A DNA stretch of 64,000 nucleotides, taken from Mesorhizobium hawassense (GTDB taxonomy: Bacteria; Pseudomonadota; Alphaproteobacteria; Rhizobiales; Rhizobiaceae). The DNA is taken from positions 124,001 through 188,000 of the forward strand of contig NZ_QMBP01000007.1 of the NCBI RefSeq assembly GCF_003289945.1, written 5' to 3'. Shown in pieces: positions 1 through 9,275 of the stretch (its first letter is position 1; each line of letters begins with the position of its first letter). Both the position numbers and the translations under genes were made by a program. The notes beneath the pieces were generated by a model. It saw only the letters and a list, made by a program, of their open reading frames with translations. It was not told the origin of the DNA and ran no database searches.

Positions 1-381
1 GGGCACGCGGCGGTGATCTATGTTGGTGTCCGTCGATTTCAGGCCCCAGGCCTTCGGATAGGCGGGGAAATTGGCCGCCATGTCCTCATGCACCAGCCTT
101 TGCAGGTCTAACCGGAAGGCGCGGCGATAGGCGCGGATCACGACATCCGTGCACACGCCCCGATCCTCAGCGACATCGCCGCCGGGATAAGCGATGCGAG
201 TGTAAGTCGGATCATAGAGCGTGGTGACGCCGATCTGCTGGCGCGCTGCACCGACCAGCCTGCCAGGCCAGTCTGGCACGGCCCGCGGTTTCGCGGCCAT
301 GGCGGCGGGCATCACCGCGCACAAGAGGCCGAGCTGTAGTGCGGTTCGACGGGTAATCGCGGTCAACACTGGCCTCGGCAT
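1..381 (-). CDS. DUF1287 domain protein, 3' end cut by window
   Basis: Only the first 127 codons are in the window; the gene runs off at base 1. The N-terminus has a twin arginine at residues 11-12 followed by a hydrophobic stretch and an Ala-rich cleavage region (MPAAMAA), so it is probably exported, perhaps by Tat. The mature part shows the DUF1287 hallmarks QIGVTTLYDPTY and GDVAEDRGVCTDVVIRAYR, with a conserved Cys in GVCTDV. The family is thought to have an NlpC/P60-like hydrolase fold, which would suggest cell-wall or amide hydrolysis, but that function is inference. The start is the first ATG in frame. It is divergent from the DUF2865 gene. Confidence 0.82.
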   Translation of the reverse strand, partial: MPRPVLTAITRRTALQLGLLCAVMPAAMAAKPRAVPDWPGRLVGAARQQIGVTTLYDPTYTRIAYPGGDVAEDRGVCTDVVIRAYRRAFRLDLQRLVHEDMAANFPAYPKAWGLKSTDTNIDHRRVP

Positions 382-617
382 CGCTGGAGCCAGAGGATTT
401 TCGAAGCCGAATGCGTCTTTTTTGCTCCTTTCGCGTGCAACTTTCATGCACGGGAAGATCTCGCGTGCTTTGTGCAGCGGCGCCGGCGCCGATCCGCCCG
501 TTCTGTTCAAGGTCGCCCTTGGCTGTGATCAAGGTCGCCTTTGGCTGTAAATTGAGGAAACGGTTAACCGCGAATCCGTTAGCATCCTGGCAGACGTGCG
601 AGCGGGGTTCTGGCAAA
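382..617. other. Intergenic region between two divergent exported-protein genes
   Basis: These 236 bases separate the DUF1287 gene from the DUF2865 gene and must hold both promoters. The stretch contains a short direct repeat (GATCAAGGTCGCC-like and GGTCGCCCTTGGCTGTGATC) around 511-550. I see no convincing -35/-10 pair or terminator. Confidence 0.35.
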
Positions 618-1853
618 ATGGCAGGAGGGCTTAGGCTGACCCACCTTGCGGCGCTGCTTATGGCGCTGGGGGGCTTAGCCGTCGCCGTGTCCGAACCGCA
701 GGCGGCCTCGCGCACCTGCAGGCAGCTCGAAGCCGAACTCGCGGCAGCGCGCGGCGGCGGTGGAGGCCCCGGCCTCGTCCGCAAATATGACGACGCGATC
801 GCGCGCCAGCGCGAGCAGCTTGCCAAGGCCCGCGGCCGGGCGAGCGATGCCAGCTGCGGCTTCACGCTGTTTTCGCGCAATGTCAGCCAATGCGCGGCGA
901 TCAATGCCTCGATCCAGCGCATGAACGCCAATCTCGACACGCTTCAGGCCAAGCGCGAGCGGCTGTCCGCAGGCGGCGGTACGCGGCGCGACCGCAGCCG
1001 TATCCTGGCGGCGCTCGATGCCAATGGCTGCCGCGGCGACGACACCCCGCCGCGCCGTGCTCCGCTTCAGGAGGCCGCTCGCGACAATGGCGTCGGCAAT
1101 CTGTTCGAGCAGCTTTTCGGTCGCCAGGACCAACAGCTGGAAACGCCGGAGGCTCCCGACGGGCCTGATATGGCGGAGGTGCCGCTCGACGATCCGAGCG
1201 TTCGCAACATCCGCCGCGTCATCAACCAGCCGGACGGCATGGACCTGCCGCGCCTCGGCGGCGAGTTCCACACCATGTGCGTGCGCACCTGCGACGGCTA
1301 TTTCTTCCCGATGTCCAACGCCGCTTCCGTCGGCGACTTCGAACGCGACCAGAAGAATTGTGAATCGAGCTGCCCGGGCACCGAGATGCAGGTCTTCTAT
1401 ACGCGCGGCATGGATGACGACGCCGGCAACATGACGTCCTCCGCCGACGGCCGCCCCTACAGCGAGCTGCCGACCGCCTATCTCTACAAGCAGGCCAATT
1501 ATTCGCGGCCGCCGAGTTGCGGCTGCAACGCGCAGGCCGGCAATGGCAATTTCACCATCATCGGCGGCAACCCGCCCAATCCCGAACAATCGCAACCGGA
1601 GGGCGGGGTGGCGCCCTTCATTCCGGTGCCCGCGAACAAGCCCGACCCGGGCGCCGATCCCGAAACGCTTGCCAACGCCCAAGGCGGGCTCGACCAGGAC
1701 GCGATCAAGCGCCTGACCACCAAGGTGCCGGTGTCGCCGGTCTCGATGCTGCCGCCGGATCAGCGCAAGGTCAGGGTCGTCGGGCCAGCGTTCCTTCCCG
1801 ACCCATCAGCGGCAATAGATCTGAAAGCTCCGGCCCCGAAGTCCGCCCCGTGA
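618..1853 (+). CDS. DUF2865 domain protein, exported
   Basis: A 411-residue protein with an N-terminal hydrophobic signal segment (residues 4-30, ending near PQAAS). It then has a charged coiled-coil-like region rich in Arg, Ala and Glu and the DUF2865 core around residues 220-290. The core is recognised by [14 protein letters not shown], several conserved Cys, and [13 protein letters not shown]. The family is common in Rhizobiales and of unknown function. An open frame extends upstream to 411, but ATG 618 is chosen because it places the signal peptide at the N-terminus. Its 3' end overlaps the convergent gltX by 83 bases. Confidence 0.82.
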   Translation: MAGGLRLTHLAALLMALGGLAVAVSEPQAASRTCRQLEAELAAARGGGGGPGLVRKYDDAIARQREQLAKARGRASDASCGFTLFSRNVSQCAAINASIQRMNANLDTLQAKRERLSAGGGTRRDRSRILAALDANGCRGDDTPPRRAPLQEAARDNGVGNLFEQLFGRQDQQLETPEAPDGPDMAEVPLDDPSVRNIRRVINQPDGMDLPRLGGEFHTMCVRTCDGYFFPMSNAASVGDFERDQKNCESSCPGTEMQVFYTRGMDDDAGNMTSSADGRPYSELPTAYLYKQANYSRPPSCGCNAQAGNGNFTIIGGNPPNPEQSQPEGGVAPFIPVPANKPDPGADPETLANAQGGLDQDAIKRLTTKVPVSPVSMLPPDQRKVRVVGPAFLPDPSAAIDLKAPAPKSAP

Positions 1854-3144
1854 GCGCCAGCCGCAACGGCATGAACAGCGGCTTGCCTTTGCGCCCCGTA
1901 GCTTCCTTGATCGCGCCGGTCCAGTCCTTCCAGACCGTGCCGTTCCACGGCTCCTCGGGCAGCACGTCGAACGCCTGATTGAGAAAGTCGCGGTCCTCGC
2001 CGGAAAACTCCGCAGGCTCCTGCGGGCCGTCGCTGAGGATTCGCCACCAGCCGAGCGCATCCGACAGGCGGTCGAGATTGCCGCGCACCGCCATCCAGAA
2101 CGGCTCGGCCCTGTCGCCCGAGATGCCGAGCACCATCAGCCGGTCGCGCGCCTCGTCGAACGGCATGTGATGCATCAGCGTGCGGTTGAGCACGAAGAGC
2201 TCGTCCGGATCGAACTTGGAGGCGGACTTGGAGGTCGCTGCCGGATCGAAATGGCCGGCAAGCTCGGTGAGGTCGTGCGCCGCGGTGACATTCTCCGAAG
2301 TGCCGACGAGCACGGCCAGCGAGGCGACCGCCATCGGCTCGATGCCGTCCTCGCGCAGGCTTTCGATCGACAGCGCGCCGGTGCGTTTCGACAGTCCCTC
2401 GCCCGACACGGTGGTGAGCAGGTTGTGGTGGCCGAGGACCGGCGGCTCGGCCCCGAGCGCCTTGAAGATCGCAATCTGCACGCCGGTGTTGGTGACATGA
2501 TCGTCGCCGCGGATGACATGGCTGACGCCCATGTCGATATCGTCGACCACCGAAGGCAGCGTGTAGAGATAGGTACCGTCCTCGCGCACCAGCACAGGAT
2601 CCGACAGCGAGGCGAGATCGACGGTCTCCTCGCCGCGCACCAAATCGTTCCAATGTACTTCGGTGCGTTCCGGCTGCAGCGGATCGCTGGTGAAATTGGG
2701 CAAGAGAAAGCGCCAGTGCGGCTTGCGTCCGTCCGACTGGTATTCGGCCACCTGCTCCGGCGTCAGCGTCAGCGCCTCGCGGCCATAGACCGGTGGCAGA
2801 CCGCGCGTACGGCGCACCTTGCGGCGCAGGTCGAGCTCTTCCGGCGTCTCGTAGCAGGCATAGAGCACCCGCGCCGCCTTCAGCCGTTCGACCGCCGCGT
2901 CGTAGATCTCGAAGCGGCGCGACTGGTATTCGGTGACATCCGGGAAGATGCCCAGCCAATGCAGGTCGTAAAGGATGGAATCGGCATATTCCTGCTTCGA
3001 GCGGGCGATGTCGGTGTCGTCGAAGCGCTGGATGAAGCGGCCCTTGTTGTTCATGGCGAAAAGCCAGTTGAACAGGGCCGTGCGCGCATTACCGATATGG
3101 ATGCGGCCGGTCGGCGAAGGGGCAAAACGTACGGTGACTGTCAT
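1771..3144 (-). CDS. gltX: Glutamyl-tRNA synthetase
   Basis: A 457-residue class I aminoacyl-tRNA synthetase that charges tRNA with glutamate. The N-terminus has the nucleotide-binding signature [13 protein letters not shown] (HIGH variant at about residues 16-19), and the KMSKS-like loop is GLSKRTG near residue 255. Length fits bacterial GluRS. Many alphaproteobacteria carry two gltX copies, one of which may charge tRNA-Gln for later amidation by GatCAB. Which copy this is cannot be decided from this window alone. The start ATG begins the conserved [10 protein letters not shown] strand. It converges on and overlaps the DUF2865 gene. Confidence 0.95.
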   Translation of the reverse strand: MTVTVRFAPSPTGRIHIGNARTALFNWLFAMNNKGRFIQRFDDTDIARSKQEYADSILYDLHWLGIFPDVTEYQSRRFEIYDAAVERLKAARVLYACYETPEELDLRRKVRRTRGLPPVYGREALTLTPEQVAEYQSDGRKPHWRFLLPNFTSDPLQPERTEVHWNDLVRGEETVDLASLSDPVLVREDGTYLYTLPSVVDDIDMGVSHVIRGDDHVTNTGVQIAIFKALGAEPPVLGHHNLLTTVSGEGLSKRTGALSIESLREDGIEPMAVASLAVLVGTSENVTAAHDLTELAGHFDPAATSKSASKFDPDELFVLNRTLMHHMPFDEARDRLMVLGISGDRAEPFWMAVRGNLDRLSDALGWWRILSDGPQEPAEFSGEDRDFLNQAFDVLPEEPWNGTVWKDWTGAIKEATGRKGKPLFMPLRLALTGRTSGPELSDLLPLMGREGTLARRP

Positions 3145-3368
3145 GAGCGGGGCGTAGCGGATGCTTTTGGTGTTGACAAGGCGCGCCCCCCGCGCGAACG
3201 CAACAGATAGTGCAAGCCAGCTAAAATGAAAAGCCGCCGCCCCAGCACGCTTCGCGGCAGCCTGTTAAACCGCGTCAAGAGCCTGCGAAGCCGGGCTTCT
3301 CATGTCCCCGTTATCCACATATGTGACACACAAGATGTTGGGGTCATAAAAGCTACGCAAACGAATCC
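3145..3368. other. Non-coding stretch upstream of gltX, no feature identified
   Basis: This region holds the promoter side of gltX (minus strand). It includes an AT-richer segment around 3305-3360 (TCATAAAAGCTACGCAAACG) that may be part of the control region of a plus-strand transcript. I find no conserved coding frame. Confidence 0.3.
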
Positions 3369-3453
3369 TTGACGGGTCGGAACGAGTCGCCTTTTATAGG
3401 TCATGCGCTCCTGTTGCGGGCGCGACCGGAGAGTTCTGAGGCCGGTCTTTTTT
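3369..3453 (+). ncRNA. Candidate very short RNA with own promoter and terminator
   Basis: TTGACG at 3369-3374 and TTTATA at 3393-3398, separated by 18 bases, form a plausible sigma-70 promoter. Just downstream is a GC stem (GCGC..GCGC, about 3405-3423) whose loop holds CTCCTG. It is followed by a textbook terminator: GACCGG at 3424-3429, CCGGTC at 3442-3447, then six T. The implied transcript is only about 45-50 bases. It could be a tiny sRNA or simply an isolated promoter-terminator unit that insulates nrdJ. Expression is not shown by sequence alone. Confidence 0.35.
3424..3453 (+). terminator. Rho-independent terminator, plus strand
   Basis: A 6-bp GC stem (GACCGG/CCGGTC) with a 12-base loop is followed by TTTTTT. 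There is no plus-strand protein gene immediately upstream, so it must end the short candidate transcript or act as an attenuator before nrdJ. Confidence 0.6.
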
Positions 3454-3479
3454 CCCGGATTTTGTGCGTTTTGCCCGGA

Positions 3480-3508
3480 CTTCCGCCTGTACACGAGGGC
3501 GGCGGAAG
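3480..3508 (+). other. GC-rich hairpin in nrdJ upstream region
   Basis: CTTCCGCC (3480-3487) pairs perfectly with GGCGGAAG (3501-3508) across a 13-base loop. No T-tract follows, so it is not a standard terminator. Its role is unknown. Confidence 0.4.
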
Positions 3509-3575
3509 CGTTGGGATCGTAGGGGCTTGGGTGGGCGAAAGGGAGAATTGTCGGTCTGGAAAAAATGATCTGTTA

Positions 3576-3622
3576 ACACTATATTTAGTGTTTGCAGGCA
3601 GGCTCGACGCTAGATAGTGTGA
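3576..3622 (+). promoter_or_regulatory. Tandem NrdR boxes upstream of nrdJ
   Basis: Box 1, ACACTATATTTAGTGT (3576-3591), is nearly identical to the known NrdR consensus. Box 2, ACGCTAGATAGTGTGA (3607-3622), is a degenerate copy. The 15-base spacer gives a 31-base period, i.e. three DNA turns, which is the usual arrangement for cooperative NrdR binding. NrdR is the ATP/dATP-sensing repressor of ribonucleotide reductase genes. TATATT within box 1 could be the -10 element, so binding would block transcription. The target is nrdJ, 235 bases downstream. Confidence 0.85.
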
Positions 3623-3623
3623 A

Positions 3624-3829
3624 CCTCCCTCTACGGAGGGAATCGACAAAAGTTTCAGTCTCGAGGGACCCGCGGGTCGGCCGGCAACCTGGGTAAGCGC
3701 CTGGAAAGGCGTTTGCTCGTCTGCATGGCTGCGCCCGCGACGAGGAGAGTGTCGGCGTCGCCTGCGATGCCGGCAAACGGCGGACTGCGCTTTTCGCTCA
3801 GCGGGGCAGAAAACCCCAGGGAAAAGCGC
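3624..3829 (+). promoter_or_regulatory. Highly folded 5' leader of nrdJ, candidate cis-regulatory RNA
   Basis: The leader can form several strong helices. One hairpin is CCTCC/GGAGG at 3624-3639. A palindrome, GACCCGCGGGTC, lies at 3667-3678. A three-way junction closes with CGTTTGC (3710-3716) pairing GCAAACG (3773-3779) and contains TCGTC/GACGA (3717-3721/3739-3743) and CGGCGTC/GATGCCG (3753-3759/3766-3772, one G-U). A last hairpin pairs GCGCTTTTC (3787-3795) with GAAAAGCGC (3821-3829) around an inner GGGG/CCCC stem. It does not show the conserved cobalamin-riboswitch blocks. An RNA motif associated with nrdJ genes has been described computationally, as I recall; whether this belongs to it needs a covariance search. 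Confidence 0.6.
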
Positions 3830-3856
3830 TATATGTAGATAAAAGGGACCGGACCA

Positions 3857-6800
3857 ATGCGCATCGAGCGTCGCTTCACCAAGCCAGACCAGTCAGCCTA
3901 TGCGGAGATCGAATTCCGCAAGGCTCTGTCGGAGATCAAGAATCCGGACGGCTCGGTGGTGTTCCGCCTGGACAACATCGATGTGCCGGCGCAGTTCAGC
4001 CAGGTCGCGGCCGACATCCTGGCGCAGAAATATTTCCGCAAGGCCGGCGTTCCGGCGCGCCTGAAGAAGGTCGAGGAGAACGACGTCCCCTCCTTCCTGT
4101 GGCGCTCCGTCGCCGACGAGGCCGAGCTGGCCAAGCTGCCCGAGGCCGAGCGCTACGGTTCGGAAACCGATGCCCGCCAGGTCTTCGACCGTCTTGCCGG
4201 CACCTGGACCTATTGGGGATACAAGGGCGGCTACTTCAAGTCCGAGGACGACGCGCGCGCCTTCCGCGACGAGCTCGCCTATATGCTCGCCACCCAGCGC
4301 GTCGCGCCGAATTCTCCGCAATGGTTCAACACCGGCCTGCACTGGGCCTATGGCATCGACGGTCCGAGCCAGGGCCATTTCTATGTCGACCCCTTCACCG
4401 GCAAGCTGACCAAGTCGAAGTCCTCCTACGAGCATCCGCAGCCGCATGCCTGCTTCATCCAGGGCGTGCAGGACGACCTCGTCAACGAGGGCGGCATCAT
4501 GGACCTGTGGGTGCGTGAGGCGCGCCTGTTCAAATACGGCTCGGGCACCGGCTCGAACTTCTCCATGCTGCGCGGCGAAGGCGAGAAGCTTTCCGGCGGC
4601 GGCCGCTCGTCCGGCCTGATGAGCTTCCTCAAGATCGGCGACCGCGCGGCGGGCGCCATCAAGTCGGGCGGCACGACGCGCCGCGCCGCAAAGATGGTCA
4701 TCGTCGACGCCGACCACCCGGATATCGAGGACTTCATCGACTGGAAGGTCAATGAGGAGCAGAAGGTCGCCTCGCTCGTGACCGGCTCGAAGATCGTCAA
4801 GAAGCACCTCGAAGCCATCATGAAGGCCTGCGTCAATTGCGAGGGCCATGACGACGACTGCTTCGACCCGGCGCTGAACACCGCGCTGAAGCGCGAGATC
4901 AAGGCGGCCAAGAGGGACGCCGTGCCGGAGAACTACATCTACCGGGTCATCCAGTTCGCCCGCCAGGGCTACACCTCGATGTCGTTCAAGACCTACGACA
5001 CCGACTGGGATTCGGACGCTTATCTCACCGTCTCCGGCCAGAACTCCAACAACTCGGTGTCGCTGAAGGATAATTTCCTGCGCGCCGTCGAGGCCGACGG
5101 CGACTGGCAGCTCACCGCCCGCAAGGACGGCAAGGTGCTGAAGACGCTGAAGGCGCGCGACCTGTGGGAAAAGATCGGCTACGCCGCCTGGGCGTCGGCC
5201 GATCCGGGCCTGCACTTCAACACGACGATGAACGACTGGCACACCTGCGCCTCCGCCGGTGCCATCCGGGCCTCCAACCCGTGCTCGGAATACATGTTCC
5301 TCGACGACACGGCCTGCAACCTCGCCTCGATCAACCTTTTGCCCTACCGCAACGAAGACGGCACGATCGACATCGCCGCTTACGAGCACACCGTTCGGCT
5401 GTGGACCGTCGTGCTCGAAATCTCGGTGATGATGGCGCAGTTCCCGTCGAAGGAGATCGCCAAGCTCTCCTACGACTACCGCACGCTCGGCCTCGGCTAC
5501 GCCAATATCGGCGGCCTGCTGATGACCTCTGGCATTCCCTACGACTCCGACGAGGGCCGCGCAATTTGCGCAGCGCTCACCGCCATCATGACCGGTACGG
5601 CCTATGCCACCTCGGCCGAAATGGCCGCCGAGCTCGGCGCATTCCCGGACTATGACCGCAACGCCCAGAACATGCTGCGCGTCATGCGCAACCACCGCCG
5701 CGCGGCATACGGCGACAAGGACGGCTACGAGAAGCTCGCCGTCAACCCGGTGCCGCTGGTCGCCTCCGACCTCAAGCAGCAGGCGCTGGCCGAGCATGCC
5801 CGCACCGCCTGGGACCGCGCCATCGAGCTCGGCGAGGAGCATGGCTACCGCAACGCGCAGGCGACCGTGATCGCGCCGACCGGCACGATCGGCCTCGTCA
5901 TGGACTGCGACACCACCGGCATCGAGCCCGACTTCGCTTTGGTGAAGTTCAAGAAGCTCGCCGGCGGCGGCTACTTCAAGATCATCAACCGCGCCGTGCC
6001 GGAGGCGCTGCGCACGCTGGGCTATTCCGAGAGCCAGATCGCCGAGATCGAGGCCTATGCGGTCGGCCACGGCAACATGAACCAGGCGCCCGGCATCAAC
6101 CCCGGCTCGCTGAAGGCCAAGGGTTTTACCGATGAGAAGATCGCCACGCTCAACGCGGCGCTGAAGTCGGCCTTCGACATCAAGTTCGTCTTCAACCAGT
6201 GGACGCTCGGCGCCGACTGGGTGAAGGAAACGCTCGGCTTCACCGACGAGCAGCTCGGCGACATCTCCTTCGAGATGCTGCCGGCGCTCGGCTTCTCGAA
6301 GAAGGACATCGACGCCGCCAACATCCATGTCTGCGGTGCGATGACGCTGGAAGGCGCGCCCTTCCTCAAGGCCGAGCACCTGCCGGTGTTCGACTGCGCC
6401 AGCCCGTGCGGCAAGATCGGCAAGCGCTCGCTGTCGATCAACAGCCACATCCTGATGATGGCGGCGGCGCAGCCCTTCATCTCGGGCGCCATCTCCAAGA
6501 CCATCAACATGCCGAACGAGGCGACGGTCGAGGACGCCAAGAACGCTTACATGCTGTCCTGGAAGCTGGCGCTGAAGGCCAACGCGCTTTACCGCGACGG
6601 CTCGAAGCTTTCGCAGCCGCTCAATGCCTCACTGCTCGCCGATGGCGAGGAGGACGAGGACGAGGCGGTCGAGCAGCTGATCGCGGCGCCCGCCGCGCAG
6701 CGCGCCGTGCAGGTGACGGAAAAGATCGTCGAGCGCGTCATCGAGCGGCTCTACCGCGACCGCGAAAAGCTGCCAAACCGCCGCAAGGGCTACACGCAGA

Positions 6801-7633
6801 AGGCCGTCGTCGGCGGCCACAAAGTGTACCTGCGCACCGGCGAGTTCGACGACGGCCGTCTCGGCGAGATCTTCATCGACATGCACAAGGAAGGCGCTGC
6901 CTTCCGCGCCATGATGAACAACTTCGCCATCGCCATCTCGCTCGGCCTGCAATATGGCGTGCCGCTCGATGAATATGTCGAGGCCTTCACCTTCACCAAG
7001 TTCGAGCCGGCTGGCATCGTGCAGGGCAACGACGCGATCAAGAACGCGACGTCGATCCTCGACTACGTGTTCCGTGAGCTCGCGGTGTCGTACCTCGCCC
7101 GTCACGACCTCGCCCATGTCGACCAGTCGGACTTCGACAAGACGGCACTCGGCCGCGGCATCACCGAAGGCAAGGCGACGCCCTTCTCCAAGGGCCTCTA
7201 TCGCGGCGCCTCGCCGGTGAAGCTGGTCTCGGGCGTGGGTTCCGAGCCGAAGGGTTTTGGCGGCTCCGCCCCGACGACGGCCCCTGCCCGCGCGGCGCCG
7301 ACCGCCTTCGCCGGCTCCAACGTGCTGGCGCTGAAGCCGGCCAGCGACGAGGCGCTTGCCTACAAGCGCGACTATGAAGAGCGCGCCAGGGAGCTGGCCG
7401 AGGACATGATCGAGGAGGAAGCCGAAGCCGCCGGCGGCGCCGAAGCCCTGTTCACCGACGCCGCAGCGAATGAGGCCGCCGAAGCGAAGAAACTCGCAGC
7501 GACCAGACGCCAGCAGTCGCTGCTGCAGGGCTACACCGGCAACGAATGCTCGGAATGCCACAACTTCACCATGGTGCGGAACGGCACCTGCGAGAAGTGC
7601 GACACGTGTGGTTCGACGAGCGGGTGCAGCTGA
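3857..7633 (+). CDS. nrdJ: Vitamin B12-dependent (class II) ribonucleotide reductase
   Basis: A 1258-residue adenosylcobalamin-dependent reductase that makes deoxyribonucleotides without needing oxygen or a metal-radical subunit. Visible family signatures are NSPQWFNTG (about residue 152), the redox Cys in PHACFIQG (about 198), [18 protein letters not shown] with the active-site Cys at 476, and the phosphate-binding [13 protein letters not shown] (about 674). The C-terminal 30 residues carry four or more Cys in two CxxC pairs (ECSEC, CEKCDTC). These form the zinc-ribbon/swinging-thiol tail of the long NrdJ type. A low-complexity Ala/Glu linker precedes the tail (about 1135-1220). The start ATG follows GGGACCGGACCA. 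Control is by the NrdR boxes and folded leader upstream. Confidence 0.97.
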   Translation: MRIERRFTKPDQSAYAEIEFRKALSEIKNPDGSVVFRLDNIDVPAQFSQVAADILAQKYFRKAGVPARLKKVEENDVPSFLWRSVADEAELAKLPEAERYGSETDARQVFDRLAGTWTYWGYKGGYFKSEDDARAFRDELAYMLATQRVAPNSPQWFNTGLHWAYGIDGPSQGHFYVDPFTGKLTKSKSSYEHPQPHACFIQGVQDDLVNEGGIMDLWVREARLFKYGSGTGSNFSMLRGEGEKLSGGGRSSGLMSFLKIGDRAAGAIKSGGTTRRAAKMVIVDADHPDIEDFIDWKVNEEQKVASLVTGSKIVKKHLEAIMKACVNCEGHDDDCFDPALNTALKREIKAAKRDAVPENYIYRVIQFARQGYTSMSFKTYDTDWDSDAYLTVSGQNSNNSVSLKDNFLRAVEADGDWQLTARKDGKVLKTLKARDLWEKIGYAAWASADPGLHFNTTMNDWHTCASAGAIRASNPCSEYMFLDDTACNLASINLLPYRNEDGTIDIAAYEHTVRLWTVVLEISVMMAQFPSKEIAKLSYDYRTLGLGYANIGGLLMTSGIPYDSDEGRAICAALTAIMTGTAYATSAEMAAELGAFPDYDRNAQNMLRVMRNHRRAAYGDKDGYEKLAVNPVPLVASDLKQQALAEHARTAWDRAIELGEEHGYRNAQATVIAPTGTIGLVMDCDTTGIEPDFALVKFKKLAGGGYFKIINRAVPEALRTLGYSESQIAEIEAYAVGHGNMNQAPGINPGSLKAKGFTDEKIATLNAALKSAFDIKFVFNQWTLGADWVKETLGFTDEQLGDISFEMLPALGFSKKDIDAANIHVCGAMTLEGAPFLKAEHLPVFDCASPCGKIGKRSLSINSHILMMAAAQPFISGAISKTINMPNEATVEDAKNAYMLSWKLALKANALYRDGSKLSQPLNASLLADGEEDEDEAVEQLIAAPAAQRAVQVTEKIVERVIERLYRDREKLPNRRKGYTQKAVVGGHKVYLRTGEFDDGRLGEIFIDMHKEGAAFRAMMNNFAIAISLGLQYGVPLDEYVEAFTFTKFEPAGIVQGNDAIKNATSILDYVFRELAVSYLARHDLAHVDQSDFDKTALGRGITEGKATPFSKGLYRGASPVKLVSGVGSEPKGFGGSAPTTAPARAAPTAFAGSNVLALKPASDEALAYKRDYEERARELAEDMIEEEAEAAGGAEALFTDAAANEAAEAKKLAATRRQQSLLQGYTGNECSECHNFTMVRNGTCEKCDTCGSTSGCS

Positions 7634-7656
7634 GGACTGAAATCTAACTCAATATC

Positions 7657-7689
7657 ATCGGCCCGGTCGCAAGATCGGGCCGATTGCTT
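7657..7689 (+). terminator. Terminator-like hairpin after nrdJ
   Basis: ATCGGCCCG (7657-7665) pairs with CGGGCCGAT (7676-7684), a perfect 9-bp stem with a 10-base loop, followed by a weak T-containing tail (TGCTT). It lies 23 bases after the nrdJ stop and would separate nrdJ from the VOC gene. Confidence 0.6.
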
Positions 7690-7703
7690 ATGTGAGGCAC
7701 ACC

Positions 7704-8075
7704 ATGATCGACCACATCACCATCGAAGTGAGCGACCTCGACCAGAGCAAGCTCTTCTACGAACAGGCTTTTGCGCCTTTGGGCTACAGCATCGCCTTCG
7801 GCAAGGACGGCGTGTTCTGGGCCTTCGATGTCGGCAATGGCTGCCTGTTCGAGATCCAGAGCACGGGCGAGAAGCCGCCGCTCACCCATCTGCATGTCGC
7901 CTTCCGGGTGAAGAGCAAGGCGGAGGTGGATGCCTTCTATCGGGCGGCGCTCGAGGCGGGCGCCAAGGACAATGGCGCGCCCGGACCGCGTCCGGACTAT
8001 GCGGCGCATTACTACGCCTGCTTCGTGCTCGATCCGGATGGGTACAACATCGAGGCGATGATCAACGAGGCGTAG
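7704..8075 (+). CDS. VOC family (glyoxalase-like) protein
   Basis: A 123-residue single vicinal-oxygen-chelate domain. The N-terminal IDHITIEVSDLDQSKLFY has the family's first metal-ligand His, and the C-terminal half has HYYACFVLDPDGYNIEAM with the last Glu ligand. Such proteins bind a divalent metal and act as lyases, dioxygenases or antibiotic-resistance binders; the substrate is unknown. ATG 7704 is preferred over an upstream GTG at 7692 because it begins right at the conserved strand. It follows nrdJ by 70 bases, with a hairpin in between. Confidence 0.85.
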   Translation: MIDHITIEVSDLDQSKLFYEQAFAPLGYSIAFGKDGVFWAFDVGNGCLFEIQSTGEKPPLTHLHVAFRVKSKAEVDAFYRAALEAGAKDNGAPGPRPDYAAHYYACFVLDPDGYNIEAMINEA

Positions 8076-8100
8076 TGTGGCGGCGCCCCCTCCGCTTCGT

Positions 8101-8248
8101 CATTCCAGGGCGGAGCAAGGAGCGAAGCGACGCGCAGACCCTGGAATCCATGCCGTGACGCTAAGGCGTTGCAACGGTTACAGAATTCTGCACCGCAGTG
8201 CGCTACGATAAGGGTCACGGCATGGATTCTCGGGTCAAGCCCGAGAAT
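8101..8248. repeat. Nested palindromic intergenic repeat element
   Basis: Three inverted repeats are nested here. ATTCCAGGG (8102-8110) pairs with CCCTGGAAT (8139-8147). TCCATGCCGTGAC (8147-8159) pairs with GTCACGGCATGGA (8214-8226) over a 54-base loop. ATTCTCGGG (8226-8234) pairs with CCCGAGAAT (8240-8248). The sequence type (CCTGGAATCCATGCCGTGAC, TTCTCGGGTCAAGCCCGAGA) matches the dispersed intergenic palindromes common in rhizobial genomes. No gene lies between 8076 and 8350. Confidence 0.7.
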
Positions 8249-8350
8249 GACGAAGGCGCAATTGATCCGACCGCCGACGTTCCCTGGAACGCCCCATCAT
8301 CCGGCCGCTTGCGGTCACCTTCTACCGCAAAGGTAGAAGGAAGAAACCGT

Positions 8351-8953
8351 TCACGCCGGCTTCACAGCCAGGAACGTGTTCCACTCCTCGCTGTTGCGGC
8401 CAACGTTGAAATCGTCCCGAAGTAGCACCAATCCGGCGCCTTCGAGACGGGACGCGAAATCGTCCCTGCGCCAAAGGACCGTATGACAGTTGCCCTCCGT
8501 CTCGCCGTCGCCATTGCGCATCGACGCGAGGAAAGCGCCGCCCGGCCGCAGCGATCCTTCTATCTTGGCAAGCACCTGGTCGGTCTGGTCGCGCGGCACA
8601 TGGATGAGGACGGCGAGCGCAAGCACCGCATCATAGGGGCCGCCGAGGTCATCGATGAGAAGATCGAGAAGCTCGCCCTGCTTGCCGCGCGCGGCCTGCA
8701 GTTCGAGGAACCGTTTTGTCGCGTCGGTACGGCGAACCGTGACGCCCAGGCTCTCCAGAAAGTCCGCGTCGTATCCCGCGCCCGACCCGACTTCCAGAAT
8801 CCGGCCGCCTTTGCCGGCTAGCGCCACGAGGCGCTTCAGCGATGCCTGCCCGCTCTCATTGGGAACATGTCGGACGATGGTATCGTAGCGTTCCGCGTAG
8901 TCTTCATAGGAACTGATCGTCTGACGGCTCTTCGCCAAAGCTTCCGATGACAT
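8351..8953 (-). CDS. Class I SAM-dependent methyltransferase
   Basis: A 200-residue Rossmann-fold methyltransferase. Motif I is ILEVGSGAGYDADFL (about residues 52-66). The acidic SAM ribose-binding strand follows at VTVRRTDAT, and motif IV is near PYDAVLALAVLIHV. Substrate and product are not predictable; a small molecule is more likely than a macromolecule because of the compact length. It lies 43 bases downstream of the small DUF1127 gene on the same strand and may be co-transcribed with it. Confidence 0.85.
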   Translation of the reverse strand: MSSEALAKSRQTISSYEDYAERYDTIVRHVPNESGQASLKRLVALAGKGGRILEVGSGAGYDADFLESLGVTVRRTDATKRFLELQAARGKQGELLDLLIDDLGGPYDAVLALAVLIHVPRDQTDQVLAKIEGSLRPGGAFLASMRNGDGETEGNCHTVLWRRDDFASRLEGAGLVLLRDDFNVGRNSEEWNTFLAVKPA

Positions 8954-8996
8954 TTCTGCCTCTCATGATCCAATTGGTCGAAGCGCGAGGATTGCC

Positions 8997-9170
8997 TCAG
9001 CGAACGGTGCCGGGCGGAACGCGGCCATCCAGCATGCCGATATCGCGCAGGAAATGGTCCGACACCGAACGGCGATCGACAAGGCCGCGGCGGCGGGGCT
9101 TGAACGGCGCGGTGAAGAGGTCGAGCAGCGGACGGCGAAGATTGTTGTAGAAAGCGACGGTGGAGGTCAT
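8997..9170 (-). CDS. DUF1127 small protein
   Basis: A 57-residue basic protein whose C-terminal half, VSDHFLRDIGMLDGRVPPG, is the DUF1127 signature (LxDIGhxR type). DUF1127 proteins in alphaproteobacteria are small Arg-rich proteins linked to phosphate, sRNA and growth control; a specific role here is not known. The start ATG at 9170 is preceded by an AAGGGCA ribosome-binding site. The longer frame upstream lacks family similarity. It is transcribed divergently from a LysR regulator, as another DUF1127 gene in this window is from a MocR regulator. Confidence 0.8.
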   Translation of the reverse strand: MTSTVAFYNNLRRPLLDLFTAPFKPRRRGLVDRRSVSDHFLRDIGMLDGRVPPGTVR

Positions 9171-9253
9171 TGCCCTTGTCCTTTCGGGTTCGATCCGATG
9201 GACGAAGCATGCCGCTTTCCGGCCTTGGTTTCCAATCGAACGTCGCGTAGTAT

Positions 9254-9272
9254 GCATCAGGAGGATTGATGC
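9254..9272 (+). promoter_or_regulatory. Inverted repeat enclosing the LysR gene ribosome-binding site
   Basis: GCATCA (9254-9259) and TGATGC (9267-9272) flank a 7-base loop that contains most of the AGGAGG Shine-Dalgarno sequence (9259-9264) of the LysR gene. It may be a LysR operator half-site pair, an RNA hairpin that limits translation, or both. The spacing from AGGAGG to the ATG (11 bases) is a little long. Confidence 0.4.
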
Positions 9273-9275
9273 GTC

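Noticed and set aside
3369..3617. 82-codon open frame before nrdJ
   Set aside because: It crosses the terminator and the NrdR boxes and has no ribosome-binding site or domain.
3624..3829. Cobalamin riboswitch before nrdJ
   Set aside because: The conserved B12-box and GCCACTG-type blocks of that riboswitch are absent, so the leader is reported only as a candidate of another kind.
3893..6448. 851-codon open frame on the minus strand inside nrdJ
   Set aside because: It is antisense to a strongly conserved gene and its codon pattern is the mirror of nrdJ; GC-rich DNA keeps such frames open by chance.
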